DNA of 27,141 nt from an uncultured Ilumatobacter sp. Lineage in GTDB: Bacteria; Actinomycetota; Acidimicrobiia; Acidimicrobiales; Ilumatobacteraceae. Shown here piece by piece: positions 21,161 through 27,141 of this stretch (positions within the stretch are counted from its first letter, which is position 1; each line of letters opens with the position of its first letter). A program made the position numbers and the translations under genes. The stretch lies in contig CALAHA010000010.1 of the NCBI GenBank assembly GCA_937891565.1, positions 1-27,141 on the forward strand, given 5' to 3'. The notes beneath the pieces are model-generated. The model saw nothing but the letters and a program-made list of their open reading frames with translations. It searched no databases and had not been told where the DNA came from.

Positions 21161-22078
21161 TCAGGTCACGATGCTGGCTGAACGGCCGTCGAGAACTGCA
21201 AGCGCGTTGTCGATCGCATGTTCGAACAGCCGTCGTCGACCGATTGCCGTCGACGATGCAATGTGCGGTGTGACGATCACGTTCGGCCGCGTGAGCAGCG
21301 GGTGGCCGGCCGGCAACGGCTCGGGGTCCGTGACGTCGAGCGCGACGCCAGCGACGTGCGCGCTGTCGATGGCAGCCACCAGTGCGTCCTGATCGATGAG
21401 CGGGCCACGCGCGCAATTGACGAGATAGACGCCACGACGCATCGATGCGATCGACTCAGCGTTGATCATGTGCCGGGTTGCCGGGATCGATGGGGCGTGC
21501 AGCGAGATCACGTGGGATGTCGCAAATAGTTCGTCGAGCCCGACGAGTTCGACGTCGTCGATCGGGCTCTGTTCAATGCCCGGGTCGTTGGCGATCACAC
21601 GCATCCCGAGGCCGAGTGCAGCACGGGCGACTCGCACCCCGATCCGGCCGAGCCCCACGAGGCCGAGCGTCGACCCGTCGAGTTCGAGTGACGTTGCCAC
21701 CGCTGGGCCACCCATCGCTTCTGCAGCTCGGGCCTGCTGGATCGGAAGCTCCTTGGTGACGGCGAGGAGCAACATCATTGTGTGTTCAGCCGTCGACACG
21801 GTCGGCGAGTCAGGACCGTTGCAGACCACAACGCCCGCTGCACGAGCAGCGTCGAGGTCAACGTTGTCGTACCCGATGCCCATGCGCGAGATCACTCGAA
21901 GGTCGGGGAACCTCTCAAACCGCTCGGCATCCCAGTGATGTCCAATGCCAATCACCGATGCGACTTGGCCAACCAACTCCGCATCTGTGTGGCCAACCAG
22001 TTGAGCGCGACCCTCGACGTAGGCGAGGTCGGGTTCAAGGATCGGTCGGTCGATGTGAAGCGTGTGGATCGCGGGCAT
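21161..22078 (-). CDS. NAD-dependent D-2-hydroxyacid dehydrogenase
   Basis: A 305-residue dehydrogenase of the D-isomer-specific 2-hydroxyacid family. The NAD-binding glycine loop is LGLVGLGRIGVRVARAAL near residue 139. The catalytic arginine is in NCARGPLIDQDALVAAI, the glutamate in DVTDPEPLP and the histidine in VTPHIASST. It oxidises or reduces 2-hydroxy/2-oxo acids such as glycerate, glyoxylate or phosphoglycerate; the length without an ACT domain argues against a standard SerA. Together with the downstream HpcH/HpaI aldolase it could handle hydroxy-oxo acids from sugar-acid or aromatic breakdown. The ATG at 22078 is the family start; a GGCAGG run close upstream may help initiation. Confidence 0.9.
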   Translation of the reverse strand: MPAIHTLHIDRPILEPDLAYVEGRAQLVGHTDAELVGQVASVIGIGHHWDAERFERFPDLRVISRMGIGYDNVDLDAARAAGVVVCNGPDSPTVSTAEHTMMLLLAVTKELPIQQARAAEAMGGPAVATSLELDGSTLGLVGLGRIGVRVARAALGLGMRVIANDPGIEQSPIDDVELVGLDELFATSHVISLHAPSIPATRHMINAESIASMRRGVYLVNCARGPLIDQDALVAAIDSAHVAGVALDVTDPEPLPAGHPLLTRPNVIVTPHIASSTAIGRRRLFEHAIDNALAVLDGRSASIVT

Positions 22079-22362
22079 ACCTGCCAGGTTGCCAGGCCCA
22101 GCTCGCCAGCCAGTCAGCCGGGCGCTACGCCGAGCGATTCACCCAGCATGACAATTCGTGTCCCAATGCCAATCCAACGAGCGAGCGAGCAAGTCATGCC
22201 GAATCAGCCCGATATCGGAAGTCAGAATCGCCCAACCCTGGCTGAGGCGACTCTCAAGTGGCCGACTCTCGGACACCCCAAGTGGTTTCCGCCGTGATCG
22301 ATCGCAGCGCTTCGTCGACATCTCTCAACACGGTATTCATCGTGTCAAATGTGTCAGATGCG
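22079..22362. other. 284-bp intergenic region without a convincing gene
   Basis: No frame here has recognisable protein character. A 49-codon plus-strand frame (22148-22297) and a 60-codon minus-strand frame (22139-22321) exist but resemble nothing and lack start signals. The region probably carries the promoter of the dehydrogenase-aldolase-VOC operon. A 9-bp triplicate lies at its left edge relative to that operon (22342-22368). No tRNA, terminator or strong hairpin is seen. Confidence 0.6.
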
Positions 22363-22368
22363 TCAAAT
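22342..22368. repeat. Three imperfect 9-bp direct repeats
   Basis: GTGTCAAAT, GTGTCAGAT and GCGTCAAAT follow each other without a gap. On the minus strand they read ATTTGACGC, ATCTGACAC and ATTTGACAC, each with a -35-like or half-site-like TGAC core. They span the stop codon of the Dabb gene and lie about 265-290 bases upstream of the dehydrogenase start. Confidence 0.7.
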
Positions 22369-22656
22369 TTCGTATTGGATCGCGTTGCGCGAGCTCACCT
22401 TGCCGGCGATGAACTCCTGCACGAGGGCAATGTGGTCAACGTGGTCGCGGTAGATGGCGAAGTCGTCAGCGGACGCGAAGTCAGCCACGACGACGTAGTC
22501 GCTGTTGCCGTCAGCGGTGCCGACGTTGGGGCCGTAGACATACGACTCGATGACCTCGACCTTGCCGGGCAGGGCGTCCAAAGCAGCAGTCGTCGCTGCA
22601 ACATGGGCATCATCAATGCCATCGGCCCAGGCGAACATCACAACGTGGCGAAACAT
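22363..22656 (-). CDS. Dabb (stress-responsive A/B barrel) domain protein
   Basis: A 97-residue dimeric alpha/beta-barrel protein. MFRHVVMFAWADGIDDAHVAATTAALDALPG at the start, YVYGPNVGTADGNSDYVVVADFASADDFAIYRDHVDHIALVQEFI in the middle and the final beta strand are typical of Dabb proteins. Their roles range from stress response to polyketide cyclisation; none can be assigned here. ATG codons at 22668 and 22665 lie in the same frame, but 22656 gives the usual MFRHVV start. It lies downstream of aroQ in the same direction with 60 bases between, so it may share that transcript. Confidence 0.85.
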   Translation of the reverse strand: MFRHVVMFAWADGIDDAHVAATTAALDALPGKVEVIESYVYGPNVGTADGNSDYVVVADFASADDFAIYRDHVDHIALVQEFIAGKVSSRNAIQYEI

Positions 22657-22716
22657 GGAGCCCATCATGCCTTATCCGCGAGGACGAGTAGGTCGTTCGT
22701 CGTTGGCTTCAGTCCG

Positions 22717-23160
22717 TCAGAGGCTGTCGAGGTAGGCGAGCAGGCCGTCGAGCGCGATGGAGTAGCTGTGCTTGCCGAACCCACCAACGACGCCGAGACA
22801 AACGGCGCTGAGCATCGAGGTGTGGCGAAACTCTTCGCGGGCGTGCACGTTTGACAGGTGCGTCTCGACCACCGGTAGTTCGCAAGCCGAAATGGCGTCC
22901 CGTAGCGCAATGCTCGTGTGGGTGTAAGCGCCCGGGTTGAACACGACGCCGTCGGCCCAGGTACGCGCATCGTGAAGAGCATCAACTAAGTCGCCTTCGC
23001 TGTTCGACTGCGCATCGCGGAGTTCGACATCGCGACCGGCAACGCCGGCACGCAACTCGGCGAGGATGTCGTCGAGCGTGTCGGCGCCGTACACGTCGGG
23101 CTCGCGCGTGCCGAGCAGGTTCAAGTTCGGTCCGTTGAGGACGAGGATCTGGCGCGCCAT
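22717..23160 (-). CDS. aroQ: Type II 3-dehydroquinate dehydratase
   Basis: A 147-residue shikimate-pathway enzyme that turns 3-dehydroquinate into 3-dehydroshikimate. N12, R19 and Y24 (LVLNGPNLNLLGTREPDVYG) match the lid and catalytic tyrosine of the M. tuberculosis enzyme. Also present are SNSEGDLVDALHDA, FNPGAYTHTSIALRDAI and ETHLSNVHAREEFRHTS with the catalytic histidine and arginine. Length is standard. The ATG at 23160 has a TAGTGT hexamer seven bases upstream, giving it its own leaderless promoter inside the short gap after the SDR gene. No other aro gene is nearby. Confidence 0.96.
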   Translation of the reverse strand: MARQILVLNGPNLNLLGTREPDVYGADTLDDILAELRAGVAGRDVELRDAQSNSEGDLVDALHDARTWADGVVFNPGAYTHTSIALRDAISACELPVVETHLSNVHAREEFRHTSMLSAVCLGVVGGFGKHSYSIALDGLLAYLDSL

Positions 23161-23167
23161 GACCCAG

Positions 23168-23173
23168 ACACTA
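23168..23173 (-). promoter_or_regulatory. Putative -10 element of aroQ
   Basis: The minus strand reads TAGTGT and ends seven bases before the ATG at 23160. Confidence 0.5.
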
Positions 23174-23206
23174 CGTGGCGCCGTCCGGCTGGAGGCGGAC
23201 GGGTTC

Positions 23207-23986
23207 TCAGGTACGCGCCGACTCGGTGTGGCCATCAACAGTCAGCGCCTGACCGCTGATGCGAGCCCCCGCCGGCGAACAGACGAACCGGACCATCGCT
23301 GCGATGTCTTGCGGATCGACGAACGTCTGTAACGAAACTGCTTTGGTGAACCCGGCGCGGATGTCGGCCGCTGGTCGGCCACTGGCGGCTGCCTCGAGAT
23401 CGACGACACGATCCATGCGTTCGTTATTCACCGAACCAGGGCAGATCGCGTTGACACGGATACCGAACTCGCCGAGCTCCATTGCCATCGTCTTCGTCAA
23501 GCCGATGACGGCCCACTTTGATGCCGCGTATGGCGCTCGATACGGGAACCCGAAGAGCCCTGCTGTCGACGACAAGTTGACGATTGAGCCGCTGCGCTGC
23601 TCGATGAGGTGCGGGATCACACGCCGACTGGTGAGGAACATACCCGTGACGTTCACATCGAATGTCTGACGCCACGCATCAAGATTCAGGTCTTCGAGAC
23701 GCCCACCCGGCCCGGCGATGCCGGCATTGTTGACGAGTACATCAACACCACCCAGGGTTTCGACTGCCTCGTCGATGAAGGCGTCAACTGCGGCCTCATC
23801 GGAAACGTCAGCAACCACAGCGCAGATACCTGGCCGCTCGGCGCCCAATGCTGCCACCGCAGCGGAGGAGACGTCGCAGACGAACACCGACGCGCCGCCA
23901 TCGGCAAACTCCTCGGCAATAGCACGTCCGATGCCGGCAGCCCCTGCCGTCACAATCACCCGCAGCCCGCTCACACCAGCATCCAT
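23207..23986 (-). CDS. Short-chain dehydrogenase/reductase (classical SDR)
   Basis: A 259-residue Rossmann-fold oxidoreductase. The cofactor motif is TAGAAGIGRAIA, NNAG occurs at about residue 85, and the catalytic set is N (DVNVTG), S (NLSST), Y and K (YAASK). The acidic residue in VFVCDVSS suggests NAD(H) over NADP(H). The long insertion typical of mycofactocin-coupled SDRs is absent, so it probably uses free NAD. The substrate is unknown. The ATG at 23986 has a TAGCAT hexamer seven bases upstream, as in a leaderless message. It is divergent from zur with 79 bases between starts. Confidence 0.9.
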   Translation of the reverse strand: MDAGVSGLRVIVTAGAAGIGRAIAEEFADGGASVFVCDVSSAAVAALGAERPGICAVVADVSDEAAVDAFIDEAVETLGGVDVLVNNAGIAGPGGRLEDLNLDAWRQTFDVNVTGMFLTSRRVIPHLIEQRSGSIVNLSSTAGLFGFPYRAPYAASKWAVIGLTKTMAMELGEFGIRVNAICPGSVNNERMDRVVDLEAAASGRPAADIRAGFTKAVSLQTFVDPQDIAAMVRFVCSPAGARISGQALTVDGHTESART

Positions 23987-23993
23987 CCGGCGG

Positions 23994-23999
23994 ATGCTA
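23994..23999 (-). promoter_or_regulatory. Putative -10 element of the SDR gene
   Basis: The minus strand reads TAGCAT and ends seven bases before the ATG at 23986. Confidence 0.5.
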
Positions 24000-24046
24000 G
24001 AGCAGCAGGGCTCGGCTGGCGGCGGACTGAGCCCATTTTCAGATAT

Positions 24047-24061
24047 TGGGTATCATTCTCA
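24047..24061. promoter_or_regulatory. Putative Zur operator at the zur promoter
   Basis: On the minus strand it reads TGAGAATGATACCCA: one perfect half of the palindrome TGAGAAT-G-ATTCTCA and a second half matching five of seven bases. It covers the TATCAT -10 element (24051-24056) of zur. This suggests that Zur represses its own gene. The left half is identical to that of the box over the znuA start. Confidence 0.65.
24051..24056 (+). promoter_or_regulatory. Putative -10 element of zur
   Basis: TATCAT ends nine bases before the ATG at 24066, and the same hexamer serves znuA. It lies inside the putative Zur box, so bound Zur would block polymerase. Confidence 0.5.
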
Positions 24062-24065
24062 CTGC

Positions 24066-24506
24066 ATGGTGGCGACGAGCGAACTTGAACGGGCGGTCAG
24101 CGACCGCCTCGCCGAACACGATCTGCGCTACACCGCTGGCCGGCGTGCAATTGTCGAAGGGCTCAAGGCCGCCGATGGGCCAGTCACGCTCCCGGAACTA
24201 CTCGACTCCTCCCCCGACCTGGCGCAGAGCTCCGCCTACCGGAACCTGGGCTTGCTCGAAGAGGCCGGTGTCGTCCGTCGGCTTGTCCACGGCGGCGAAC
24301 ATGCTCACTTCGAGCTCTCCGAATCGCTCACCGAGCACCACCACCACCTGATCTGCGAATCGTGCGGGCTTGTCCGCGACGTCACCCTCGAAACCAAGCT
24401 CGAACGCACACTCGATAAGGCCTTTGACACGCTCGCCGAGGCCGAAGGCTTCGTCACGACGCACCACAACGTCGACCTCTACGGCCTCTGCAGCATTTGT
24501 CGCTGA
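24066..24506 (+). CDS. zur: Fur-family zinc uptake regulator Zur
   Basis: A 146-residue Fur-superfamily repressor. The winged-helix part has DLRYTAGRRAIVEGLKAADGPVTLPELL and SSAYRNLGLLEEAGVVRRL. The dimer domain has the metal-sensing EHAHFELSESLTEHHHHLICESCG and a terminal CSIC, giving the two CxxC pairs of the structural zinc site. The adjacent zinc-type ABC transporter genes and shared operator boxes argue for Zur over Fur or PerR. With zinc bound it should repress the znu genes and probably itself. It converges on znuC with a hairpin between. Manganese sensing cannot be fully excluded. Confidence 0.9.
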   Translation: MVATSELERAVSDRLAEHDLRYTAGRRAIVEGLKAADGPVTLPELLDSSPDLAQSSAYRNLGLLEEAGVVRRLVHGGEHAHFELSESLTEHHHHLICESCGLVRDVTLETKLERTLDKAFDTLAEAEGFVTTHHNVDLYGLCSICR

Positions 24507-24508
24507 GC

Positions 24509-24539
24509 CGGTCACACTGTGCCTGACACAGCGTGACCG
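24509..24539. terminator. Bidirectional hairpin between zur and znuC
   Basis: A 13-bp stem with one mismatch (CGGTCACACTGTG against CACAGCGTGACCG) and a CCTGA loop fills the gap between the two stop codons; it ends directly at the znuC stop, as the hairpin at 17829 ends at the SMP-30 stop. It shares the GTCACAC start of the two other hairpins. Confidence 0.75.
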
Positions 24540-25364
24540 CTAGTGATCGTGGTGGTGATGTTCGTGGTCTTCGTGGTGGACGCCGTCGTCGATGGCCACC
24601 ACTTCGTCTCCGAGCTGGAGCACCCGCCCGCCGTAGGCCGCAACAAGGTGCTCGGGTGTCAGCGCCTCGGCTGGCGGGCCTGACGAGACGACTCGCCCTT
24701 TGACCAGCACGACGTGATCGGAGCGCGCTGCCTCATCGAGATCGTGTGTTGCCACGACAACCGTTCGGCCGGCGGCGCGTTCTTCCTCGATGATTTTACG
24801 AATCTGACCGATCGAGACGATGTCCAAGCCCGCCACCGGCTCGTCGAGCAAGAGAATGTCTGCTTCTTGGGCGACTCCCTGCGCAACGAAGACGCGCTGC
24901 CGTTGGCCCCCGGACATTTCGGCAAGGTGCTGTTTGGCCAGGTCGGCGATGTCGAGCCGATCCATGGCTCTATCGATCGCTGCTCGGTCGTTGGCCCGAA
25001 GCCGGCCGAAAGGACCGCGCTGCGCCGCTCGACCAAGCGCAACGACCTCGCGAGCTGTCACCAGCAAATGCTCGGAGGCATGTTGCGTCTGCAGGACATA
25101 CGCGACGTCGCCGACTGCATCAATGTCGCCCGCAAACGGGAGGACGTGAGCAATGGCGTGAAGCAACGTCGACTTGCCGGAGCCGTTGGGCCCGACCAAG
25201 GCCGTGACGCCGTGAGGGATCTCCAGATGATCGACGCGCATCGCTTCCCTCCCCCCACGGCTCACTCGGATGCCGTCGACAGTGATCGCAGGCGCGCTGC
25301 CTTTCGCTCGGTGCACACCAGAATCTGGTGAATCAGGGGTTGTCGTATTGAGAGTGATTCCCAT
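24540..25364 (-). CDS. znuC: Zinc ABC transporter ATP-binding protein
   Basis: A 274-residue ABC ATPase that powers high-affinity metal uptake. Walker A is GPNGSGKSTLL near residue 57, the signature is EMSGGQRQRV, Walker B is ADILLLDEPVAGLD, and the switch histidine is in VVVATHDLDEA. The C-terminus (HHEDHEHHHHDH) is histidine-rich, as in some zinc-handling ATPases, and could bind metal. Unusually it is not in the znuA-znuB operon but divergent from it; the two ATGs are 11 bases apart. A TAGGCT -10 element ends five bases before its ATG, and a Zur-like box covers its first codons. Manganese as substrate is an alternative. Confidence 0.93.
   Translation of the reverse strand: MGITLNTTTPDSPDSGVHRAKGSAPAITVDGIRVSRGGREAMRVDHLEIPHGVTALVGPNGSGKSTLLHAIAHVLPFAGDIDAVGDVAYVLQTQHASEHLLVTAREVVALGRAAQRGPFGRLRANDRAAIDRAMDRLDIADLAKQHLAEMSGGQRQRVFVAQGVAQEADILLLDEPVAGLDIVSIGQIRKIIEEERAAGRTVVVATHDLDEAARSDHVVLVKGRVVSSGPPAEALTPEHLVAAYGGRVLQLGDEVVAIDDGVHHEDHEHHHHDH
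25349..25363. promoter_or_regulatory. Putative Zur operator over the znuC start codons
   Basis: The plus strand reads TGAGAGTGATTCCCA, each half differing by one base from TGAGAAT-G-ATTCTCA. It lies over the first codons of znuC, directly downstream of its predicted transcription start, and mirrors the box over znuA with centres 28 bp apart. Confidence 0.65.
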
Positions 25365-25369
25365 ATCAT
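25364..25369 (+). promoter_or_regulatory. Putative -10 element of znuA-znuB
   Basis: TATCAT ends six bases before the ATG at 25376, so the mRNA should be leaderless. It abuts the znuC -10 element on the other strand, so the two promoters lie back to back. Confidence 0.55.
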
Positions 25370-25375
25370 AGCCTA
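25370..25375 (-). promoter_or_regulatory. Putative -10 element of znuC
   Basis: The minus strand reads TAGGCT and ends five bases before the znuC ATG at 25364. It occupies the six bases next to the znuA -10 hexamer. Confidence 0.5.
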
Positions 25376-26275
25376 ATGAGAATGATTCTTACTCCGATTG
25401 CCATATTCGCCGTTGCGCTGAGTGCCTGCGGGTCCAACAGCGACACCAGCCAGGCCGACCTCCCCTCGGTCGTCGTCACGACGAGCATCGCTGGCGACAT
25501 GGTCACTGCAGCACTCGGTGACCTCGTCGGCTCCGAACTAACCGTCGACGTCATCACGCCCGTCGGCGCTGACGCACACGAATTCGCTCCGTCGGCCAAG
25601 CAGGCCGAGACGATGGAGAACGCCGACCTCCTCGTGGTCAGCGGACTTGGCTACGAAGAGGGCATGACCGACCTGATTGCTAACGCCATGGACGCCGGTG
25701 CCGTCACCTTCGTTCTCGGCGGCGCACTCGAGCCGTCGGAGGGCGTCGACCCGCATGTTTGGCTCGACCCGGTGTTGATGTCAGAAGTGTTCGCCACGTT
25801 CCCCGAAGCCGTCGCCAGCACGACCGGGGTTCCCATTGCTGACGTGAGCGCGAATACCTCCGCCTACGTTGCCGAGCTCGTCGAACTCGACGCCACGATC
25901 ACTGCGGCATTCGCCGCGTACCCCGACCTCCAACGCAACTTGGTGACGAGCCACGACGCGCTCAGCCGCTTCGCCGATCGCTACGGATTTACCATCGTCG
26001 ACACGATCATCCCGTCGGTGAGCACGAGTGCGGGTGCATCGGCCGCCGACCTCGACGGAGTCCTCGAAGCCATTCGCACCAACGACGTCCGTGCAATCTT
26101 TTCCGAGACAACGGAATCGGATGCACTGGCGCAGGCAATTTCCGACGAAATCGGGCGCGACGTGCCGGTCATCGAACTGTTCACCGAAAGCCTCGGTGAA
26201 CCAGGCAACGGCGCAGACACCTACATTGGCATGATGGCGACGAACGCACAACTGATCGCTGACGCACTCAGTTGA
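25376..26275 (+). CDS. znuA: Zinc ABC transporter substrate-binding lipoprotein
   Basis: A 299-residue cluster A-I metal-binding protein. A short signal peptide ends in a lipobox with C18 (LSAC), so the mature protein is tethered to the outside of the membrane. The metal site is visible as H68 (GADAHEF), H127 (DPHVWLDP) and H193 (TSHDALSRFADRYG), with an acidic partner expected near ETTESDAL around residue 245. The histidine-rich loop of many ZnuA proteins is missing, so manganese specificity is possible, but Zur control favours zinc. The ATG at 25376 is set by a TATCAT -10 element six bases upstream. A Zur-like palindrome starts inside this ATG. znuB follows with a one-base TGATG overlap. 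Confidence 0.93.
   Translation: MRMILTPIAIFAVALSACGSNSDTSQADLPSVVVTTSIAGDMVTAALGDLVGSELTVDVITPVGADAHEFAPSAKQAETMENADLLVVSGLGYEEGMTDLIANAMDAGAVTFVLGGALEPSEGVDPHVWLDPVLMSEVFATFPEAVASTTGVPIADVSANTSAYVAELVELDATITAAFAAYPDLQRNLVTSHDALSRFADRYGFTIVDTIIPSVSTSAGASAADLDGVLEAIRTNDVRAIFSETTESDALAQAISDEIGRDVPVIELFTESLGEPGNGADTYIGMMATNAQLIADALS
25377..25391. promoter_or_regulatory. Putative Zur operator over the znuA start codons
   Basis: TGAGAATGATTCTTA is a near-perfect inverted repeat (TGAGAAT, G, ATTCTTA). It resembles the actinobacterial Zur box TGAAAATCATTTTCA in length and layout. It begins at the second base of the znuA ATG, just after the predicted transcription start, and also lies upstream of the znuC -10 element. 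Confidence 0.7.
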
Positions 26276-27135
26276 TGGTTGCCGCATTTTCAGACGTTGT
26301 CCTCGATGCTTTCCAGTCGCAGATCTCGCAACGCGCACTGATCGGAGGCCTGCTCGCCGCCACGACCACGGCCCTTGTCGGCACATGGGTTGTAGTGCGC
26401 GGCCTTGCCTTCTTCGGCGACGCGCTCGCGCATGGCGTGCTTCCCGGTATCGCGCTCGCTGCGATCTGGGGCTTCGATCTGACGCTCGGTGCGCTCGTCA
26501 GCGCACTCGTGATGGTGGGCGGCGTCAACTTGGTCAACCGCACCACCCGGCTCTCGGACGACACCGGCATCGGCTTGCTCTTCGTCGGGATGCTCGCACT
26601 CGGCGTCGTGATCCTGAGCCGCGAGGCGACCTTCACCGGCGACCTCACCGGCTTCCTGTTCGGCGACGTACTCGGTGTTCGAAGCGATGAGATCCGCCTC
26701 GGCATCGTCGCCCTCGTTATTACCATCATCGGGCTCGTCGCAGGGCACCGCTCGTTCCTCGCGCTCGCGGTCAACCGCGACAAGGCCGAAACACTCGGGT
26801 TGAAGCCGGGCTTGGCCCACGCTGCACTACTCACCTTGCTTGCCGTGTCGGTTGTGTCGAGCTTCCGCGTCGTCGGGACCCTGCTCGTCTTCGGGTTCCT
26901 CGTCGCTCCCCCAGCCTCCGCTGTCCTGATCGTCAGGCGCATTCCGGTGGCGATGGCTGCTGCCGTGCTCTTCGGGTGGTCATCAGTCGTACTCGGCTTG
27001 ATCGTCAGCTATCACCACGACACGGCAGCATCAGCCACCATCGCCGGGCTGGCGGTTGCTCAGTTCTTCGTCGTGCTCATCGTCACCGAAACGCAGCATT
27101 GGCGACAGCGGCGTCGCGTCGCTGAGCTGGCCTGA
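26275..27135 (+). CDS. znuB: Zinc ABC transporter permease
   Basis: A 286-residue ABC-3 family membrane protein with about eight or nine hydrophobic segments. LIGGLLAATTTALVGTWVVVRGLAFFGDALAHGVLPGIALA near the start is the family signature, followed by DDTGIGLLFVGMLALGVVIL, the ATPase-coupling region NRDKAETLGLKPG and FRVVGTLLVFGFLVAPPASA. It forms the channel for the metal delivered by ZnuA. The ATG at 26275 shares its A with the znuA stop (TGATG), so translation is coupled; a TTG one codon earlier is less likely. The gene ends six bases before the end of the window. Only one permease gene is seen, so it should act as a homodimer. Confidence 0.93.
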   Translation: MVAAFSDVVLDAFQSQISQRALIGGLLAATTTALVGTWVVVRGLAFFGDALAHGVLPGIALAAIWGFDLTLGALVSALVMVGGVNLVNRTTRLSDDTGIGLLFVGMLALGVVILSREATFTGDLTGFLFGDVLGVRSDEIRLGIVALVITIIGLVAGHRSFLALAVNRDKAETLGLKPGLAHAALLTLLAVSVVSSFRVVGTLLVFGFLVAPPASAVLIVRRIPVAMAAAVLFGWSSVVLGLIVSYHHDTAASATIAGLAVAQFFVVLIVTETQHWRQRRRVAELA

Positions 27136-27141
27136 TCAGCA

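Noticed and set aside
22148..22297. 49-codon plus-strand frame in the 284-bp gap
   Set aside because: No similarity, no start signal, and composition unlike the neighbouring genes; kept only as a note in the intergenic entry.
23207..23986. Mycofactocin-dependent SDR because mftABC is in the window
   Set aside because: The insertion that marks mycofactocin-coupled SDRs is not visible; the protein reads as a classical SDR and lies over 20 kb away.
1..27141. CRISPR array, tRNA, rRNA, insertion sequence or prophage
   Set aside because: No spaced repeats, cloverleaf-like sequence, ribosomal RNA segment, transposase or phage gene could be seen by reading both strands.

Overview
The window looks like chromosomal DNA of a high-GC, gene-dense actinobacterium. 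The gene content (mycofactocin precursor and maturase, three luciferase-like F420-type oxidoreductases, ergothioneine genes, E. coli-type Ung, single-permease Znu system) fits Acidimicrobiia, for example an Ilumatobacter-like marine or soil lineage. That placement is inferred from gene content, not from a marker gene. I see no rRNA, tRNA, CRISPR, insertion sequence or phage gene. Genes are packed with very short gaps. Convergent pairs often end within 3-11 bases of each other and several divergent pairs start within about 20 bases.

Layout. 1-1508: the 3' end of mftA, then mftB and mftC, with no other mft gene following. 1510-2133: a PPOX flavoprotein on the minus strand. 2143-2382: a decayed minus-strand tract whose end looks like a superfamily-1 helicase motif VI. 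2420-5652: plsY, a D-cysteine desulfhydrase-like PLP enzyme (minus), ung and a YihY/BrkB membrane protein. 5645-8207: a minus-strand operon of an OsmC protein (with a gutted hydrolase domain), a flavin amine oxidase and a DinB-fold protein. 8249-10263: an 11-bp triplicate, a tiny leader ORF and a Na+/H+ antiporter with a TrkA-like tail. 10274-15060: a DadA-like FAD oxidase, a GGCT-like protein, an unknown protein, an LLM oxidoreductase, a DJ-1/PfpI-like protein and a monoacylglycerol-lipase-like hydrolase. 15064-16874: egtB-egtD, with egtB apparently carrying a large internal deletion. 16954-19717: two more LLM oxidoreductases around an SMP-30 lactonase. 19777-23986: a minus-strand series (SDR, AroQ, Dabb, D-2-hydroxyacid dehydrogenase, HpcH/HpaI aldolase, VOC protein). 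24066-27135: a complete zinc regulon (zur, znuC, znuA, znuB).

Regulation is unusually readable. At least a dozen genes have a TAnnnT -10 hexamer ending about 6-9 bases before the start codon with no Shine-Dalgarno sequence. Leaderless transcription is therefore probably common here, and the rule helps choose starts. Three related 15-bp palindromes (TGAGAAT-G-ATTCTCA type) lie at the zur promoter and, mirror-symmetrically, over the first codons of the divergent znuC and znuA genes. Strong hairpins with a shared GTCACAC...GTGTGAC-type stem separate three convergent gene pairs.

The observations most worth a second look are the symmetric Zur operator pair, two neighbouring metabolic genes with in-frame internal deletions that remove catalytic regions (egtB and the hydrolase part of the OsmC fusion), the leaderless 11-codon leader ORF coupled to the antiporter, and the helicase remnant.
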